A DNA stretch of 64,000 nt from an uncultured Collinsella sp. (GTDB lineage: Bacteria; Actinomycetota; Coriobacteriia; Coriobacteriales; Coriobacteriaceae): positions 17,526 through 81,525 of the forward strand of contig UQMU01000005.1 of assembly GCA_900542305.1 (NCBI GenBank), in the 5' to 3' direction. Both the position numbers and the translations under genes were made by a program. The notes under the pieces were generated by a model. It saw only the letters and a program-made list of their open reading frames with translations. It did not search any database and had not been told where the DNA came from. How positions within the stretch are numbered: the stretch's first letter is position 1; each line of letters starts with the position of its first letter. Of the stretch, positions 51,383 through 60,045 are shown in pieces.

Positions 51383-52273
51383 ATGAGTGATTTTGTCCTG
51401 ACCTGTGAATCCGCCGCCGATCGAACCCGTGAGTTCTTTGCGTCGCGCAATATCCCTGTCGTGTGTTTTCATTACGAGATCGACGATGTTGTCTATACGG
51501 ACGATCTGTATCAGTCGATTACGCCGGACGAGTTTTTTGCCCAGATTGCCGCGGGCGCCATGCCCAAGACGTCTCAGGTGAGCGTGGGTGAGTACGAGGA
51601 GTTTTGGGAGCCGTTTGTTGCCGAGGGTAAAGACGTGCTGCACCTGACGTTGTCGTCGGGTATTTCGGGCACGTATGGATCGGCCTGCGTCGCGGCGCAG
51701 ATGCTTGCGGATCGCTATCCCGAGGGCGGCAAGGTGCGCGTCATCGATTCGCTGGCGGCGTCTTCGGGCTTTGGCCTGTTGTTGGAATATGCCGCCGATG
51801 TGCGCGATAGTGGGGCTTCACTCGACGAGACGGCTGCCTGGATCGAGGAGCACAAGCTCAACCTGCACCACTGGTTCTTCTCGACCGATCTGTCGAGCTA
51901 CCTGCGCGGCGGTCGCATTTCGGCCGCGAGCGCGATCATCGGCACGGCGCTTAAGATTTGCCCGCTTATGACGGTCGATTGCGAAGGTAAGCTGTCGCCA
52001 CGTGAGAAGATTCGCACTAAGAAGCGCGCGATTTCCGAGATGGCTAAGACCATGATGGCACACGTACAGGACGGTGCAGATTATTCGGGTAAGTGCATCA
52101 TGTCGCAGTCGGCGTGCCGCGAGGATGCCGAGGCGGTCGCGGCGCTGATTGAGGAACAGGTTCCGCAGCTTAAAGGCAAGATTGAGATCAATGACATCGG
52201 TACTCTGATTGGCTCGCATACCGGACCTGGTACGGTGGCGCTCTTCTTTATGGGCGACAAGCGCGTGGATTAA
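51383..52273 (+). CDS. DegV-family fatty-acid-binding protein
   Basis: 296 residues, usual DegV size. DegV (FakB-type) proteins bind fatty acids and in many Gram-positives present them to FakA kinase. Visible: N-terminal FVLTCESAADRT, the TSQVSVGEYEEFW segment, LTLSSGISGTYGSA, VIDSLAASSGFGLLL and the C-terminal GTLIGSHTGPGTVALFFMG. Start 51383 has TAAGGAG 8 bases before it; the ATG at 51365 would add six residues and precede that site. No fakA is in the window. Confidence 0.9.
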   Translation: MSDFVLTCESAADRTREFFASRNIPVVCFHYEIDDVVYTDDLYQSITPDEFFAQIAAGAMPKTSQVSVGEYEEFWEPFVAEGKDVLHLTLSSGISGTYGSACVAAQMLADRYPEGGKVRVIDSLAASSGFGLLLEYAADVRDSGASLDETAAWIEEHKLNLHHWFFSTDLSSYLRGGRISAASAIIGTALKICPLMTVDCEGKLSPREKIRTKKRAISEMAKTMMAHVQDGADYSGKCIMSQSACREDAEAVAALIEEQVPQLKGKIEINDIGTLIGSHTGPGTVALFFMGDKRVD

Positions 52274-52314
52274 TTTGCCCCATCACGTCGCTGCATGATT
52301 GCTCAAACGAAAAC

Positions 52315-52342
52315 GGCCCGCCTCACGTTTGTGGGGCGGGCC
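52315..52342. terminator. hairpin between convergent degV and barrel-protein genes
   Basis: GGCCCGCC (52315-52322) pairs with GGCGGGCC (52335-52342); AAAACG before and AAGATGTTTT after give weak U-tracts on both strands. Confidence 0.75.
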
Positions 52343-52353
52343 AAGATGTTTTG

Positions 52354-53445
52354 CTAGCGTTTCTTTCCGCGGAAGAAAAAGCCGTGCAGTGACGGCTTGA
52401 GGCCGCGGTTGGCGCGATGCTCCTCGACGCGCTCGTGGATCGAAGCGACGCGCTCGATGACTTCGTCGGGAATCGGCACATCGGGATTCATGTTCTCGAC
52501 TTGGCTGACCTCGGCGGCGGCGACCTGGTCGATAATGGGCACGTCGTCGCGCGAGATGACAGGTGTGGCGTCTTCCTTCATCTTGCGATAACGCTGCATC
52601 ATGTCGGTCTGTAGCTGCTGGGCCGAAGGCGGTGTCCAGATGATGGCGTTGGCGCCGGCGGCGATGGTCTCGCGAATGCTCTCGGGCGTCTTGCCGCCCG
52701 GCGCGATAAGCGGCAGGTTGGGATAGTGCTCGCGCAGCTCGCGTAGGACCTGGGGCGTGTTCTTGCCGGCGGCGATGTTGAGAATCTTGGCTCCAGCGCG
52801 CACCTTGGCGTGGGCATCGTCGTCGCAGCGAACGACCGTGGCGGTGACGGGGATGTCGGCGATGTTGGTGATGTGCTCGACCATCTCGGCAGTAGCGGGG
52901 GAGTTGACCACGCAGCCCGCCGCGCCCTGCATCTCGGAGACGGCTGCCATCTGCACGGAGCGCTTACCGGTCGTAGTTCCGCCACCCACGCCTACAAAGA
53001 CCGGGCACTCGGCGACGGTCAGCAGCGCTTGCGTAATGGCGGGCTGCGGCGTGAAAGGGTAGACCGCAAAGACGGCGTCGGCGTTGGAGTTGCGGATAAC
53101 CGCGACATCGGTGGTGTAAATGAGCGACTTGATGCGTCGGCCAAAGAGCGTGAAGCCGCTGGCCTCCTCGATCTCGTCGGGCATGCGAAGGGCAGCCTTG
53201 CGTAGGCGTCCGTCGATGGGCAGGGGCTCCATAGGGAGCAGGCCGTTGGGCGTGACGGCTATTTGGGGCTCGGTGAACTCGTCTGCAAGCTCGACCTCGG
53301 AAAAATCGACCGAGGCGACGATGTCCTCGTGCACCTCGGCGGGCACATCGATGGGAGCTTGGTCGTTTGCCGCCGCAGGCGTGTCGAAGGAGCTGGTGCC
53401 GACGAAGGCGTCGACGCGCTCATTTAGATCGTTGAGGGTATCCAT
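52354..53445 (-). CDS. TIM-barrel (KDPG-aldolase-like) protein of unknown function
   Basis: 363 residues. The N-terminal ~100 are acidic and low-complexity. The core looks like a TIM barrel of the phosphate-binding class: VFVGVGGGTTTGKRSVQM, IPVTATVVRCDDDAHAKVRAGAKILNIAAG (nt 52755-52845), LPLIAPGGKTPESI and TIAAGANAIIWTPPS. The GGKT and GANAI spacing resembles KDPG/KHG aldolase and related phosphate-binding barrels, but no Schiff-base lysine can be assigned with confidence. A basic tail (FFFRGKKR) ends it. It is monocistronic. Confidence 0.6.
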   Translation of the reverse strand: MDTLNDLNERVDAFVGTSSFDTPAAANDQAPIDVPAEVHEDIVASVDFSEVELADEFTEPQIAVTPNGLLPMEPLPIDGRLRKAALRMPDEIEEASGFTLFGRRIKSLIYTTDVAVIRNSNADAVFAVYPFTPQPAITQALLTVAECPVFVGVGGGTTTGKRSVQMAAVSEMQGAAGCVVNSPATAEMVEHITNIADIPVTATVVRCDDDAHAKVRAGAKILNIAAGKNTPQVLRELREHYPNLPLIAPGGKTPESIRETIAAGANAIIWTPPSAQQLQTDMMQRYRKMKEDATPVISRDDVPIIDQVAAAEVSQVENMNPDVPIPDEVIERVASIHERVEEHRANRGLKPSLHGFFFRGKKR

Positions 53446-53636
53446 GGAGGCTCGATTCTATGTGATGATGGCCGGCGCGATGCAGCCGGAATTGCGAATG
53501 CTAAATCGTTTGACGAGTTGATTTTTCCCCGCCGCGCCATCCGTTAGACCGAAGGGCCGGCGAACGTGAAGGAGCTGTGGTGGCGGGTATCGAGGTGCTA
53601 TCTTGAAAGCCCCGTTTAAAAGAGAGGTGACGCGGT

Positions 53637-53807
53637 ATGGAATTGACAGCAATGTTTGGCTCGATCGGCCTGTGTGTGGCCGCAATCGTTGCCGCCGCGG
53701 TCATCTACTTTGTGGTCACGGCCATTAAGGGCAAAAGGGCCGAACGCAAGGAGCGCGCGATGCTTAAACAGCATCGCGACCAGCAGGGCAAACGCGCACA
53801 GAGATAG
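53637..53807 (+). CDS. small single-pass membrane protein (56 residues)
   Basis: Starts MELTAMFGSIGLCVAAIV; one transmembrane helix (residues 7-29), then a highly basic cytoplasmic tail (KGKRAERKERAMLKQHRDQQ). AGAGAGGTG lies before the ATG. The good start site, codon bias and membrane-helix/basic-tail layout support a real small gene. Function unknown. Confidence 0.6.
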   Translation: MELTAMFGSIGLCVAAIVAAAVIYFVVTAIKGKRAERKERAMLKQHRDQQGKRAQR

Positions 53808-53831
53808 CTTGTTGAGTTTTGGATCCGTGCG

Positions 53832-54935
53832 CTAGCTGCGTTTTCGGATCAGGGCAATGTAGAAGCCCTCAAAGTCGCGGCTAGGCGGAATGGTGAGCGT
53901 GCCGGGCAGGCCGTTGACGATGGCCGATACCTGACCCGCGGCAATGGCTTCGGTCAGAGCGTTGGACTCGATGCGCGGCTCCTCACCAGCTTCCTGGGTG
54001 CGTCGTGCTTCACTTTCGCTTGGCGTGCCGTCGAGGGGGATGAGCTCGCAGTCCATATGCTTGTCGAGGGCCTCTTGCAGGGCGTCCTCGTTTTCCTGCG
54101 GCAAGATCGAACAAGTCGAATAGACGAGCGTGCCGCCCGGTTTGAGGGCCCCCATGGCGCGGTCCAGAAGTGCTCGCTGCGAGCGGGCGCACTTGCTCAG
54201 CAACTGCTCGGTGAGGCCGCGCAGGCTTTTCTCGTTGCCACTGATGACGGTGCCCGTGCCGGTGCAGGGAGCGTCGAGCAGGATGCGGTCAAAGCGGAAG
54301 AACTCGTCGAGCTCGCGTGCGTCGATGCGCATGACGGGCACGTTTTTGGCACCCTGGCGATGGAGGTTCGACTCGAGCTTTTCGGCGCGGGGAATGCTCA
54401 TCTCACAGGCGGTGAGGTGCGCCTGTCCCTGGGTGAGGGCGGCGATCTGCGTCGTCTTGCCGCCGGGGGCTGCGCACATGTCCAGGATGTCCTCGCCTGC
54501 CTGGGCGCCCAGGACCAACGGCGGCATCATGGATGACAGGCTCTGCAGGTAGATTTTGCCGTCGCGGTAGATGTCGAGATCCCACAGATCTGAAACCTGG
54601 GCCTCGGGCAGGATAAAGGCGTCCGGATACCAGGTAACGGTTTGGTGGGCGATGCAGGCGGCATCGAGCGCCGCAGCGATGTCCTCGGCGGTCGCCTTGA
54701 GCGTGTTGGCGCGCAGCGTGACCGGGCGTGTGGCCGCGGCGCCGAAGCCCTCGATCATGAGCTTGGCATCGGCGGGCGCATAGGCGCCGGCGACCGTGTC
54801 GACCATAAAGCGCGGCAGGTCGGCGGCGCAGGGAAGGGCGGCAAGCTGGTCGGAAAGCTCGGTAGCAGCAAACTGCCTGAGCTTGAGCTCGGCCTTGACC
54901 TGCTTTTTCTGCTTACGACGACGCGGCTTGGACAT
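53832..54935 (-). CDS. RsmB/RsmF-type 16S rRNA cytosine-C5 methyltransferase
   Basis: 367 residues of the Nop2/Sun (RNA m5C) family. SAM-binding motif I is ILDMCAAPGGKTTQIAAL; the two catalytic cysteines are in DAPCTGTG and YSTCSILPQEN. The N terminus is basic (KPRRRKQKKQVK), with no NusB-like domain, so it is closer to RsmF/YebU-type than to RsmB; the exact target cytosine cannot be decided. The segment LPRFMVDTVAGAYAPADA is the usual RNA-binding part. Confidence 0.85.
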   Translation of the reverse strand: MSKPRRRKQKKQVKAELKLRQFAATELSDQLAALPCAADLPRFMVDTVAGAYAPADAKLMIEGFGAAATRPVTLRANTLKATAEDIAAALDAACIAHQTVTWYPDAFILPEAQVSDLWDLDIYRDGKIYLQSLSSMMPPLVLGAQAGEDILDMCAAPGGKTTQIAALTQGQAHLTACEMSIPRAEKLESNLHRQGAKNVPVMRIDARELDEFFRFDRILLDAPCTGTGTVISGNEKSLRGLTEQLLSKCARSQRALLDRAMGALKPGGTLVYSTCSILPQENEDALQEALDKHMDCELIPLDGTPSESEARRTQEAGEEPRIESNALTEAIAAGQVSAIVNGLPGTLTIPPSRDFEGFYIALIRKRS

Positions 54936-54994
54936 CCGTCTTTCCTTCCCGTCCCAAATTGACTACTTTCCGGGCACGCCGCTGCTGGCGTGCT

Positions 54995-57145
54995 TTAGTA
55001 CTGGCTCTCGTGCTTGCTAAAGAAGTCGAAGCGCGGGGGCAGCGGCTTCACGCGGTGCTCGCCGGGCTTCTCGCCCAGGCTCTCCACAAACTCATCCGTG
55101 GAGGCAAAGATGTTATCCCAGCTAAAGAAGGCGACCGGGTCAACGTCGAAGTACTCGCAGATGAGCTCGCAGCCGGCCGGCACGATGCCGTGCATGAGCA
55201 CGGTCGCTACGCGCAGCTCGGTAAAGGCGTCGACGAGGGCCTGCGTCATGGCGGCGTTGGCCGGCTCGCCCTCGAGCTTGTTGGCGGCCTTGGAGGCATC
55301 GCTCCAGCGCTTGTTGGCGGCGCGCAGGTAGTCGTCGCACACAGCGAGCGCTCGGTGCGTCTCGAACTTGTACATGGCCTGCTCAAAGGCGAGGGCTGCC
55401 TGCTGGGCGGCTTCGACCACGGTGTCAGAAGCGGCACCGGCGGGGATGCAACCGTTGCGATAGGGACTCTCGTCGCCCTCCTTGACGGCGACGCCGTAGA
55501 AGCAGCTGCGGGCCAGGCGGTTGAACACGCCGGTCAGCAGCGCGCTCTCCTTAAGGGCGGGGTCGATAACGCGCTTGTCGTCGCAGGCGCGCACCTCGTT
55601 GCCGTCCTTGTCCTTGCCGGTCACGCGCGTGTCGTATGCCTTGGGGCTAAAGCTCACCGGCTTCTCGGACAGGCCGAGCGACAGCCAATGCGCGCGCATC
55701 TGCTCGCAGGTGTAGTGGTTGAGCAGGTCGTCTGCCGGCGGGGGAGGAGTCTGCGAGGACGAGCTTGCCTTTTTGCCCATGTAGAGCAGGTGGTAGCAGG
55801 CGCTGACGGTGCTCTGCGTGAGGTTCCAACCCAGGGCCTCCCACATGGCGGTCTGCGCGATGCAATAGAAGTAGATGTTGTCCTGGCCAATGAACTGGTA
55901 GATCTGTGCGTCATCCGAGCACCACCAGTCGCGCCAGTCGAGCGAGCTGTGCTGGTAGGTGGGCGCGGGGACCTGCGTGGAATCGGCGGCGGGCTCGCCC
56001 ATGAGGGCGGCATCCTGGGCGGCGACGCCCTCGGTCACGCCGGCGGCCTTGGCATCGCGTGCGAGCACGGTGCGCGTATAGCTGATGGGAGCCCACAGGC
56101 TCTCGGGCCAGCACCAGCAGGTGACGTCGGAGATGCCATCGACCTCGGGCACCGGAACGCCCCAGTCGATGTTGCCGGTGATGCGGAAGGGTACGAGCGC
56201 CTTGCCGCTGCGGAAGCGCACGCCGCCGTTGGCGAGCACCGCGTGGGCATCGTCGCGCTCCTTCCAGCTGGGGAAGGTGACGGTAAAGCTGCTCTTGTTG
56301 CCCTCGGGCTCCAGCACGGTGTGCTCGGGAAGCTGATCCTCGACGGCATCGAAGGCCTCGCGGAACTTGTTCTGGATGTAGAGCTGGGCCGGCAGCAGCC
56401 ACTCTTCCATGGTCTTGGAGACCACGGAGCGAACCTGCGGGTTCTGGGCGAGCTTGGCGGTATAGGTTTTCATAAAGTCGAGGTAGGCCGGCAGGTCGAA
56501 GTAGAGGTTGTCGACCGGGCGCAGCTCGGGCACCTCGCCGGTGAGCTGGCTTTTGGGCGCGATGAGCTCCTCGGGCTCAAACTGGTGACCCAGGTCGCAC
56601 TCGTCGGCATAAGCCTTCTCGGACTTGCAGCCCTGGATGGGGCAGCGGCCGATCACCTGGCGGCCGTTGAGGAACGTGCCGGCCTTGGCGTCGTAGAACT
56701 GCAGCGTGGAGCGCTTGGAGATGGTGCCCTGTTCGTGCAGACGCTCGATAATCTCGGCGGTCACCTCGTTGTGAATCTGCGCAGCCGGCTCAAGGCCCGA
56801 GCCGCCGTAGATATCGCAGCTGATGTTGTAGTTGTTGAGGGTCGCGGCCTGGCGGGAGTGATTGGACTCGACATACTCGGCGATGGACTTGTCGTAGCCC
56901 TCGTTCTCCTTGAGCTTGCGGTAGCTCTCCATGATGGGCGAGCCATAGCAGTCGGTGCCCGAGGTGAAGATGACGTTCTCGCGGCCCAGACGGTCGCGCA
57001 GGAAGCGGGCGAAGAAGTCGGCCGGGACAAAGACGCCACCGACGTGGCCAAAGTGAAGGCCCTTGTTGCCGTAGGGCTCGCCGGCGGTAACGATGGCGCG
57101 GCGAGGCCAGCTGGGACGGTCGTTCATGGAGTATTTGGATGCCAT
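54995..57145 (-). CDS. metG: methionyl-tRNA synthetase, divergent KMSKS loop
   Basis: 716 residues of class I MetRS, E. coli-like: HIGH motif as HFGH (residues 31-34), FTSGTDCYGSPIM, a zinc-knuckle region (CPIQGC... CDLGHQFEPEELIAPKS) and FYFDLPAYLDFM-like NLYFDLPAYLDFM, and the anticodon-binding helix bundle at the C terminus. The KMSKS loop reads GKKASSSSQT (residues 457-466), so Met, the second Lys and the usual RG are missing. No C-terminal EMAP/Trbp111 domain. ATG 57145 has AAGGAG upstream. It may be the housekeeping MetRS with an altered loop, or a paralogue; the window cannot show which. Confidence 0.85.
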   Translation of the reverse strand: MASKYSMNDRPSWPRRAIVTAGEPYGNKGLHFGHVGGVFVPADFFARFLRDRLGRENVIFTSGTDCYGSPIMESYRKLKENEGYDKSIAEYVESNHSRQAATLNNYNISCDIYGGSGLEPAAQIHNEVTAEIIERLHEQGTISKRSTLQFYDAKAGTFLNGRQVIGRCPIQGCKSEKAYADECDLGHQFEPEELIAPKSQLTGEVPELRPVDNLYFDLPAYLDFMKTYTAKLAQNPQVRSVVSKTMEEWLLPAQLYIQNKFREAFDAVEDQLPEHTVLEPEGNKSSFTVTFPSWKERDDAHAVLANGGVRFRSGKALVPFRITGNIDWGVPVPEVDGISDVTCWCWPESLWAPISYTRTVLARDAKAAGVTEGVAAQDAALMGEPAADSTQVPAPTYQHSSLDWRDWWCSDDAQIYQFIGQDNIYFYCIAQTAMWEALGWNLTQSTVSACYHLLYMGKKASSSSQTPPPPADDLLNHYTCEQMRAHWLSLGLSEKPVSFSPKAYDTRVTGKDKDGNEVRACDDKRVIDPALKESALLTGVFNRLARSCFYGVAVKEGDESPYRNGCIPAGAASDTVVEAAQQAALAFEQAMYKFETHRALAVCDDYLRAANKRWSDASKAANKLEGEPANAAMTQALVDAFTELRVATVLMHGIVPAGCELICEYFDVDPVAFFSWDNIFASTDEFVESLGEKPGEHRVKPLPPRFDFFSKHESQY

Positions 57146-57277
57146 GGGACTCCTTCGCATATGGTGAGAGCGCGGCCGGGCGCAAGGCCTGGCGACGCGG
57201 TGGTCAATTCGTGCATATCGTTCGACATTATCGCACATGCGGACGGGTACGTGGCAGGGGCGCTATCCTAAGATGCT

Positions 57278-57844
57278 ATGAATGAGATTTCCAACATACA
57301 TGCGTTTGAAGACGAGGAATTTCTGCACGCTTGCTTCGTGTGGGGGATGGTCGTAGTCGGCGTGTTTGCCGTGTGCCTGGTGCCGGTGTTTATGCTGCTG
57401 GGCGGGCCTGCAGACTTGGATGCGGCTGACGCGGGCGGCTGGATGGCTGTCGTGGGCTGGATAGTCGGCTTGGCTGCGGTTTCTGCGGCGTCATTTGCCG
57501 TGCACGAGCTGGTGCACGGTGTGTTTTTTAAGCTGCTGGCGCCTGCGGGCGCGCAGGTGACCTTTGGGGCGAATCGCGAGACGGCGATGATCTATGCCTG
57601 CGCCGAGGGCGTTGTGTATTCGCGCCGGCGGTACATGGCGGTTTGCCTGGCACCGACGGCTGTTGTGACGACAACGCTTGCCCTGGGGTTTGCGTTTTCG
57701 GGCTATCCGCTGCTGTGCTATCTGGCGGCCGGCTTGCATTTGTCAGGCTGTGTGGGCGACTGGTATTACGTGCGGACCATTTTGCGCGACCGCCGCATTG
57801 TCGCCTGCGAGGACACGTCCTTCGGCGTGCGCTTTTTCGGGTGA
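57278..57844 (+). CDS. DUF3267 membrane metalloprotease-like protein
   Basis: 188 residues with four to five membrane helices and a zinc-protease HELVH motif (FAVHELVHGVFFKLL) in the second-third helix region, as in DUF3267 family proteins. A second part (APTAVVTTTLALGFAFSGY) follows. No ribosome-binding site is obvious before the ATG, so it may be translated from a leaderless or short-leader transcript. It is divergent from metG and lies 10 bases before queH. A protease function is inferred from HExxH only. Confidence 0.75.
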   Translation: MNEISNIHAFEDEEFLHACFVWGMVVVGVFAVCLVPVFMLLGGPADLDAADAGGWMAVVGWIVGLAAVSAASFAVHELVHGVFFKLLAPAGAQVTFGANRETAMIYACAEGVVYSRRRYMAVCLAPTAVVTTTLALGFAFSGYPLLCYLAAGLHLSGCVGDWYYVRTILRDRRIVACEDTSFGVRFFG

Positions 57845-57854
57845 GGAGATGTCG

Positions 57855-58430
57855 ATGAAGCCGTTGTTGTTGCACGCCTGCTGTGCGCCGTGCTCTCTTG
57901 AGCCGGTCCGCCTGCTGCGCGAGGAAGGGTTTGAGCCCACAATCTGCTGGACCAACCCCAATATTCAGCCGCACGATGAATGGCAGCGGCGTTTGGACGA
58001 GCTGCGCCGGTGGTGTGCCGATGGCGACATCGAGCTTATCGAGGCGGGGGAGGACCGTGAGCGCTGGGAGGCCGGCGTGGCACCGCTGGGTGCCGATCGG
58101 CCCCGTCGCTGTCGTGCGTGCTATGCCCTGCGCTTGGCCGAGGCGTGCCACGTGGCCCAGGAGCGTGGGCTTGAGTTTGTGGGCACGACGCTCGCCGTCT
58201 CGCCGTACCAGCTGTTCGATACCTGCAATGACGTGCTTGAGCGCTTGGCGGCGGCACATGGGCTCACCCCGGTGATTCGCGATTTTCGCCCGTATTACCC
58301 CGAGGCGACACGCCGTTCGCGCGAGCTGGGCATGTATCGGCAGAACTACTGCGGCTGCCGATTCTCGGCCGTCGAGGCGGCCATGGACCGCGCCCGCATC
58401 CGCGACGAGCGCAAAGCCGCCAAAAAGTAG
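57855..58430 (+). CDS. queH: epoxyqueuosine reductase QueH
   Basis: 191 residues. QueH reduces epoxyqueuosine to queuosine in tRNA, replacing QueG in many anaerobes. The paired cysteines HACCAPC (Cys9, Cys10, Cys13) and the distal RCRACYALRL and NYCGCRFS supply the iron-sulfur/iron ligands of the family. ATG 57855 is chosen over 57849, which is too close to GAGGAG. It is followed after 64 bases by queA, the preceding step in the pathway. Confidence 0.92.
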   Translation: MKPLLLHACCAPCSLEPVRLLREEGFEPTICWTNPNIQPHDEWQRRLDELRRWCADGDIELIEAGEDRERWEAGVAPLGADRPRRCRACYALRLAEACHVAQERGLEFVGTTLAVSPYQLFDTCNDVLERLAAAHGLTPVIRDFRPYYPEATRRSRELGMYRQNYCGCRFSAVEAAMDRARIRDERKAAKK

Positions 58431-58494
58431 TTCACTTGGGACGTCAGCCTGCTAGGATGTAGAGCGGACTTTAGCTATATAAGGAGTATCCGAC

Positions 58495-59712
58495 GTGTCT
58501 ATGCGTACCGATGATTTTGACTATAACCTTCCTGAGGAACTGATTGCACAGGCTCCTGCCGAGCCGCGCGACTCCTGCCGCCTGTTGGTGGTGGATCGCA
58601 AGGGCTCCCGGGCGGGAACGCCGTTGGAGCACGGCGGTACCGTTGAGCACCGCATCTTCCGCGACATCATCGACTATATCGAGCCGGGCGACGTGCTCGT
58701 CATCAACAAGACGCGCGTGATGCCGGCCCGCCTGATCGGTCGCAAGGCCGGCTCGGGCGGCGTGGTCGAGACGCTGCTGCTCAAGCGCCGCGAGGATGTG
58801 GATCCGCTGGGTCACGTTTGGGAGTGCCTGGTCAAGCCGGGTAAGCGCCTGAAGCCCGGTGCTCAGATTGAGTATCGTGCGGGCGGCGCCCATGCGCCCG
58901 AGGGCGCGCCCGTGGTGCTGACGGCCGAGGTCGTCGACTTTGTTACCGATAGCCGCGGTGGCCGTCTGGTGCGCTTTGAGCCGGCCGGTTGCAATGCCGC
59001 CGGCGACCCGCGCACGCTCGACGAGGCCATCCACGCTGCCGGCCACGTGCCGCTGCCGCCCTACATTACCGATTACGAGGGCGATCCCGAGAAGTACCAG
59101 ACCGTCTACGCCATGAAGGAGGAGCACTCGGCTGCCGCTCCTACGGCGGGTCTGCACTTTACCCCCGAGCTCATGGCCGCTATCGAGGCCAAGGGCGCGA
59201 AGTTTGCCGCCGTCGAGCTCGAGGTGGGTATTGATACCTTCCGTCTGGTGGAGGAGGACGACCCCACGCAGCACGTCATGCACACCGAGCGCTACCACGT
59301 GTCACAGGAGGTTGTCGACGCCGTGCATAAGGCGAAGGCCGAGGGGCACCGCGTGATCGCCGTCGGCACCACCGCAGTACGCTCGCTCGAGAGCGCCTTT
59401 GACGCTGAGGCACCGGTGTCCGATCCGGCCGTGACGGCGCGCTATTTTGAGGGCCGCGAGGATGGGGCCGATACGCTCGGCCGCGGCGACATCGTGGCGC
59501 GCGAGAACGCTACGACGCAGCTCTACCTCATGCCCGGCTCGACCTATCACGTGGTCGACGCGCTGATCACGAACTTCCACGTGCCGCGCTCCACGCTCAT
59601 GATGCTCGTAAGCGCGCTTGCCACCCGCGACCAGATCATGGATGCCTACGCCGCTGCTATCGAAGAGCGCTACCGCTTCTTCAGCTTTGGCGACGCGATG
59701 CTCATTTTGTAG
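58495..59712 (+). CDS. queA: S-adenosylmethionine:tRNA ribosyltransferase-isomerase QueA
   Basis: 405 residues. It transfers and isomerises the ribosyl group of SAM onto preQ1-tRNA, giving epoxyqueuosine. Family signatures: FDYNLPEELIAQAPAEPRD, INKTRVMPARL, HVPLPPYI, HSAAAPTAGLHFT, VAVGTTxxRSLE as VIAVGTTAVRSLE, and NFHVPRSTLMMLVSAL. The start is a GTG with AAGGAG 8 bases upstream; ATG 58501 is less well placed. With queH it makes up the last two tRNA-level steps of queuosine synthesis. Confidence 0.95.
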   Translation: MSMRTDDFDYNLPEELIAQAPAEPRDSCRLLVVDRKGSRAGTPLEHGGTVEHRIFRDIIDYIEPGDVLVINKTRVMPARLIGRKAGSGGVVETLLLKRREDVDPLGHVWECLVKPGKRLKPGAQIEYRAGGAHAPEGAPVVLTAEVVDFVTDSRGGRLVRFEPAGCNAAGDPRTLDEAIHAAGHVPLPPYITDYEGDPEKYQTVYAMKEEHSAAAPTAGLHFTPELMAAIEAKGAKFAAVELEVGIDTFRLVEEDDPTQHVMHTERYHVSQEVVDAVHKAKAEGHRVIAVGTTAVRSLESAFDAEAPVSDPAVTARYFEGREDGADTLGRGDIVARENATTQLYLMPGSTYHVVDALITNFHVPRSTLMMLVSALATRDQIMDAYAAAIEERYRFFSFGDAMLIL

Positions 59713-59875
59713 GTTACGGCGTTTTGCAAACGCCGTAACCGGCCGACGCTGCAAACCCCCCTAAGCGGCAATCTGACGTTCAATCGTCGGGCATGACCAG
59801 AAGGTCAATGCCCCCCTCTTTCACGTCACCTTGCTCGCTTAGGGGCGTTTTCGCTGACTTTGCCAAAGCATCGGC
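59713..59875 (+). other. structured intergenic element, copy 1 (after queA)
   Basis: Begins directly after the queA stop. Hairpin GTTACGGCGTTT / AAACGCCGTAAC (59713-59739), then the conserved box CGGCCGACGCTGC (59740-59752). Inner stem CCCCTAAGCG (59758-59767) / CGCTTAGGGG (59836-59845). Central hairpin GGGCATGACC-AGAA-GGTCaATGCCC (59789-59813). Closing pair GCCGACGCT (59742-59750) / AGCATCGGC (59867-59875). Copy 2 at 62905-63069 has the same boxes but different, still complementary stems. Confidence 0.75.
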
Positions 59876-59916
59876 AGTACTCATTGGGGATGTACTTAAA
59901 TGAGTGCCTGCAGAAT

Positions 59917-59980
59917 GAGAGTGGATAATCTCCCGTTTTTGGCCTGCTTGGGGGCTCAAAGTGGGAGATTATCCACTCTC
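59917..59980. repeat. perfect 18-bp-arm palindrome
   Basis: GAGAGTGGATAATCTCCC (59917-59934) and its exact reverse complement (59963-59980) flank a 28-base loop, between queA and the coiled-coil gene. With the element before it and the palindrome after it, it fills the 331-base gap. Confidence 0.85.
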
Positions 59981-59991
59981 GTCATTGGGCT

Positions 59992-60045
59992 AGTCGTTGG
60001 GGACGTTCTTGTTTGACTAGTCGTTTAAGAACGTCCCCAATGACT
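59992..60045. repeat. intergenic palindrome containing GGGGACGTTCTT
   Basis: Arms 59992-60010 and 60027-60045 (19 bases, one mismatch; core TTGGGGACGTTCTT / AAGAACGTCCCCAA). It overlaps the last two bases of the coiled-coil gene stop. Its right half recurs at 63170-63191, where an IS110 element interrupts it. Confidence 0.85.

Noticed and set aside
54959..57271. 770-codon open frame on the plus strand opposite metG
   Set aside because: Shadow of the MetRS gene; the minus frame has all synthetase motifs.
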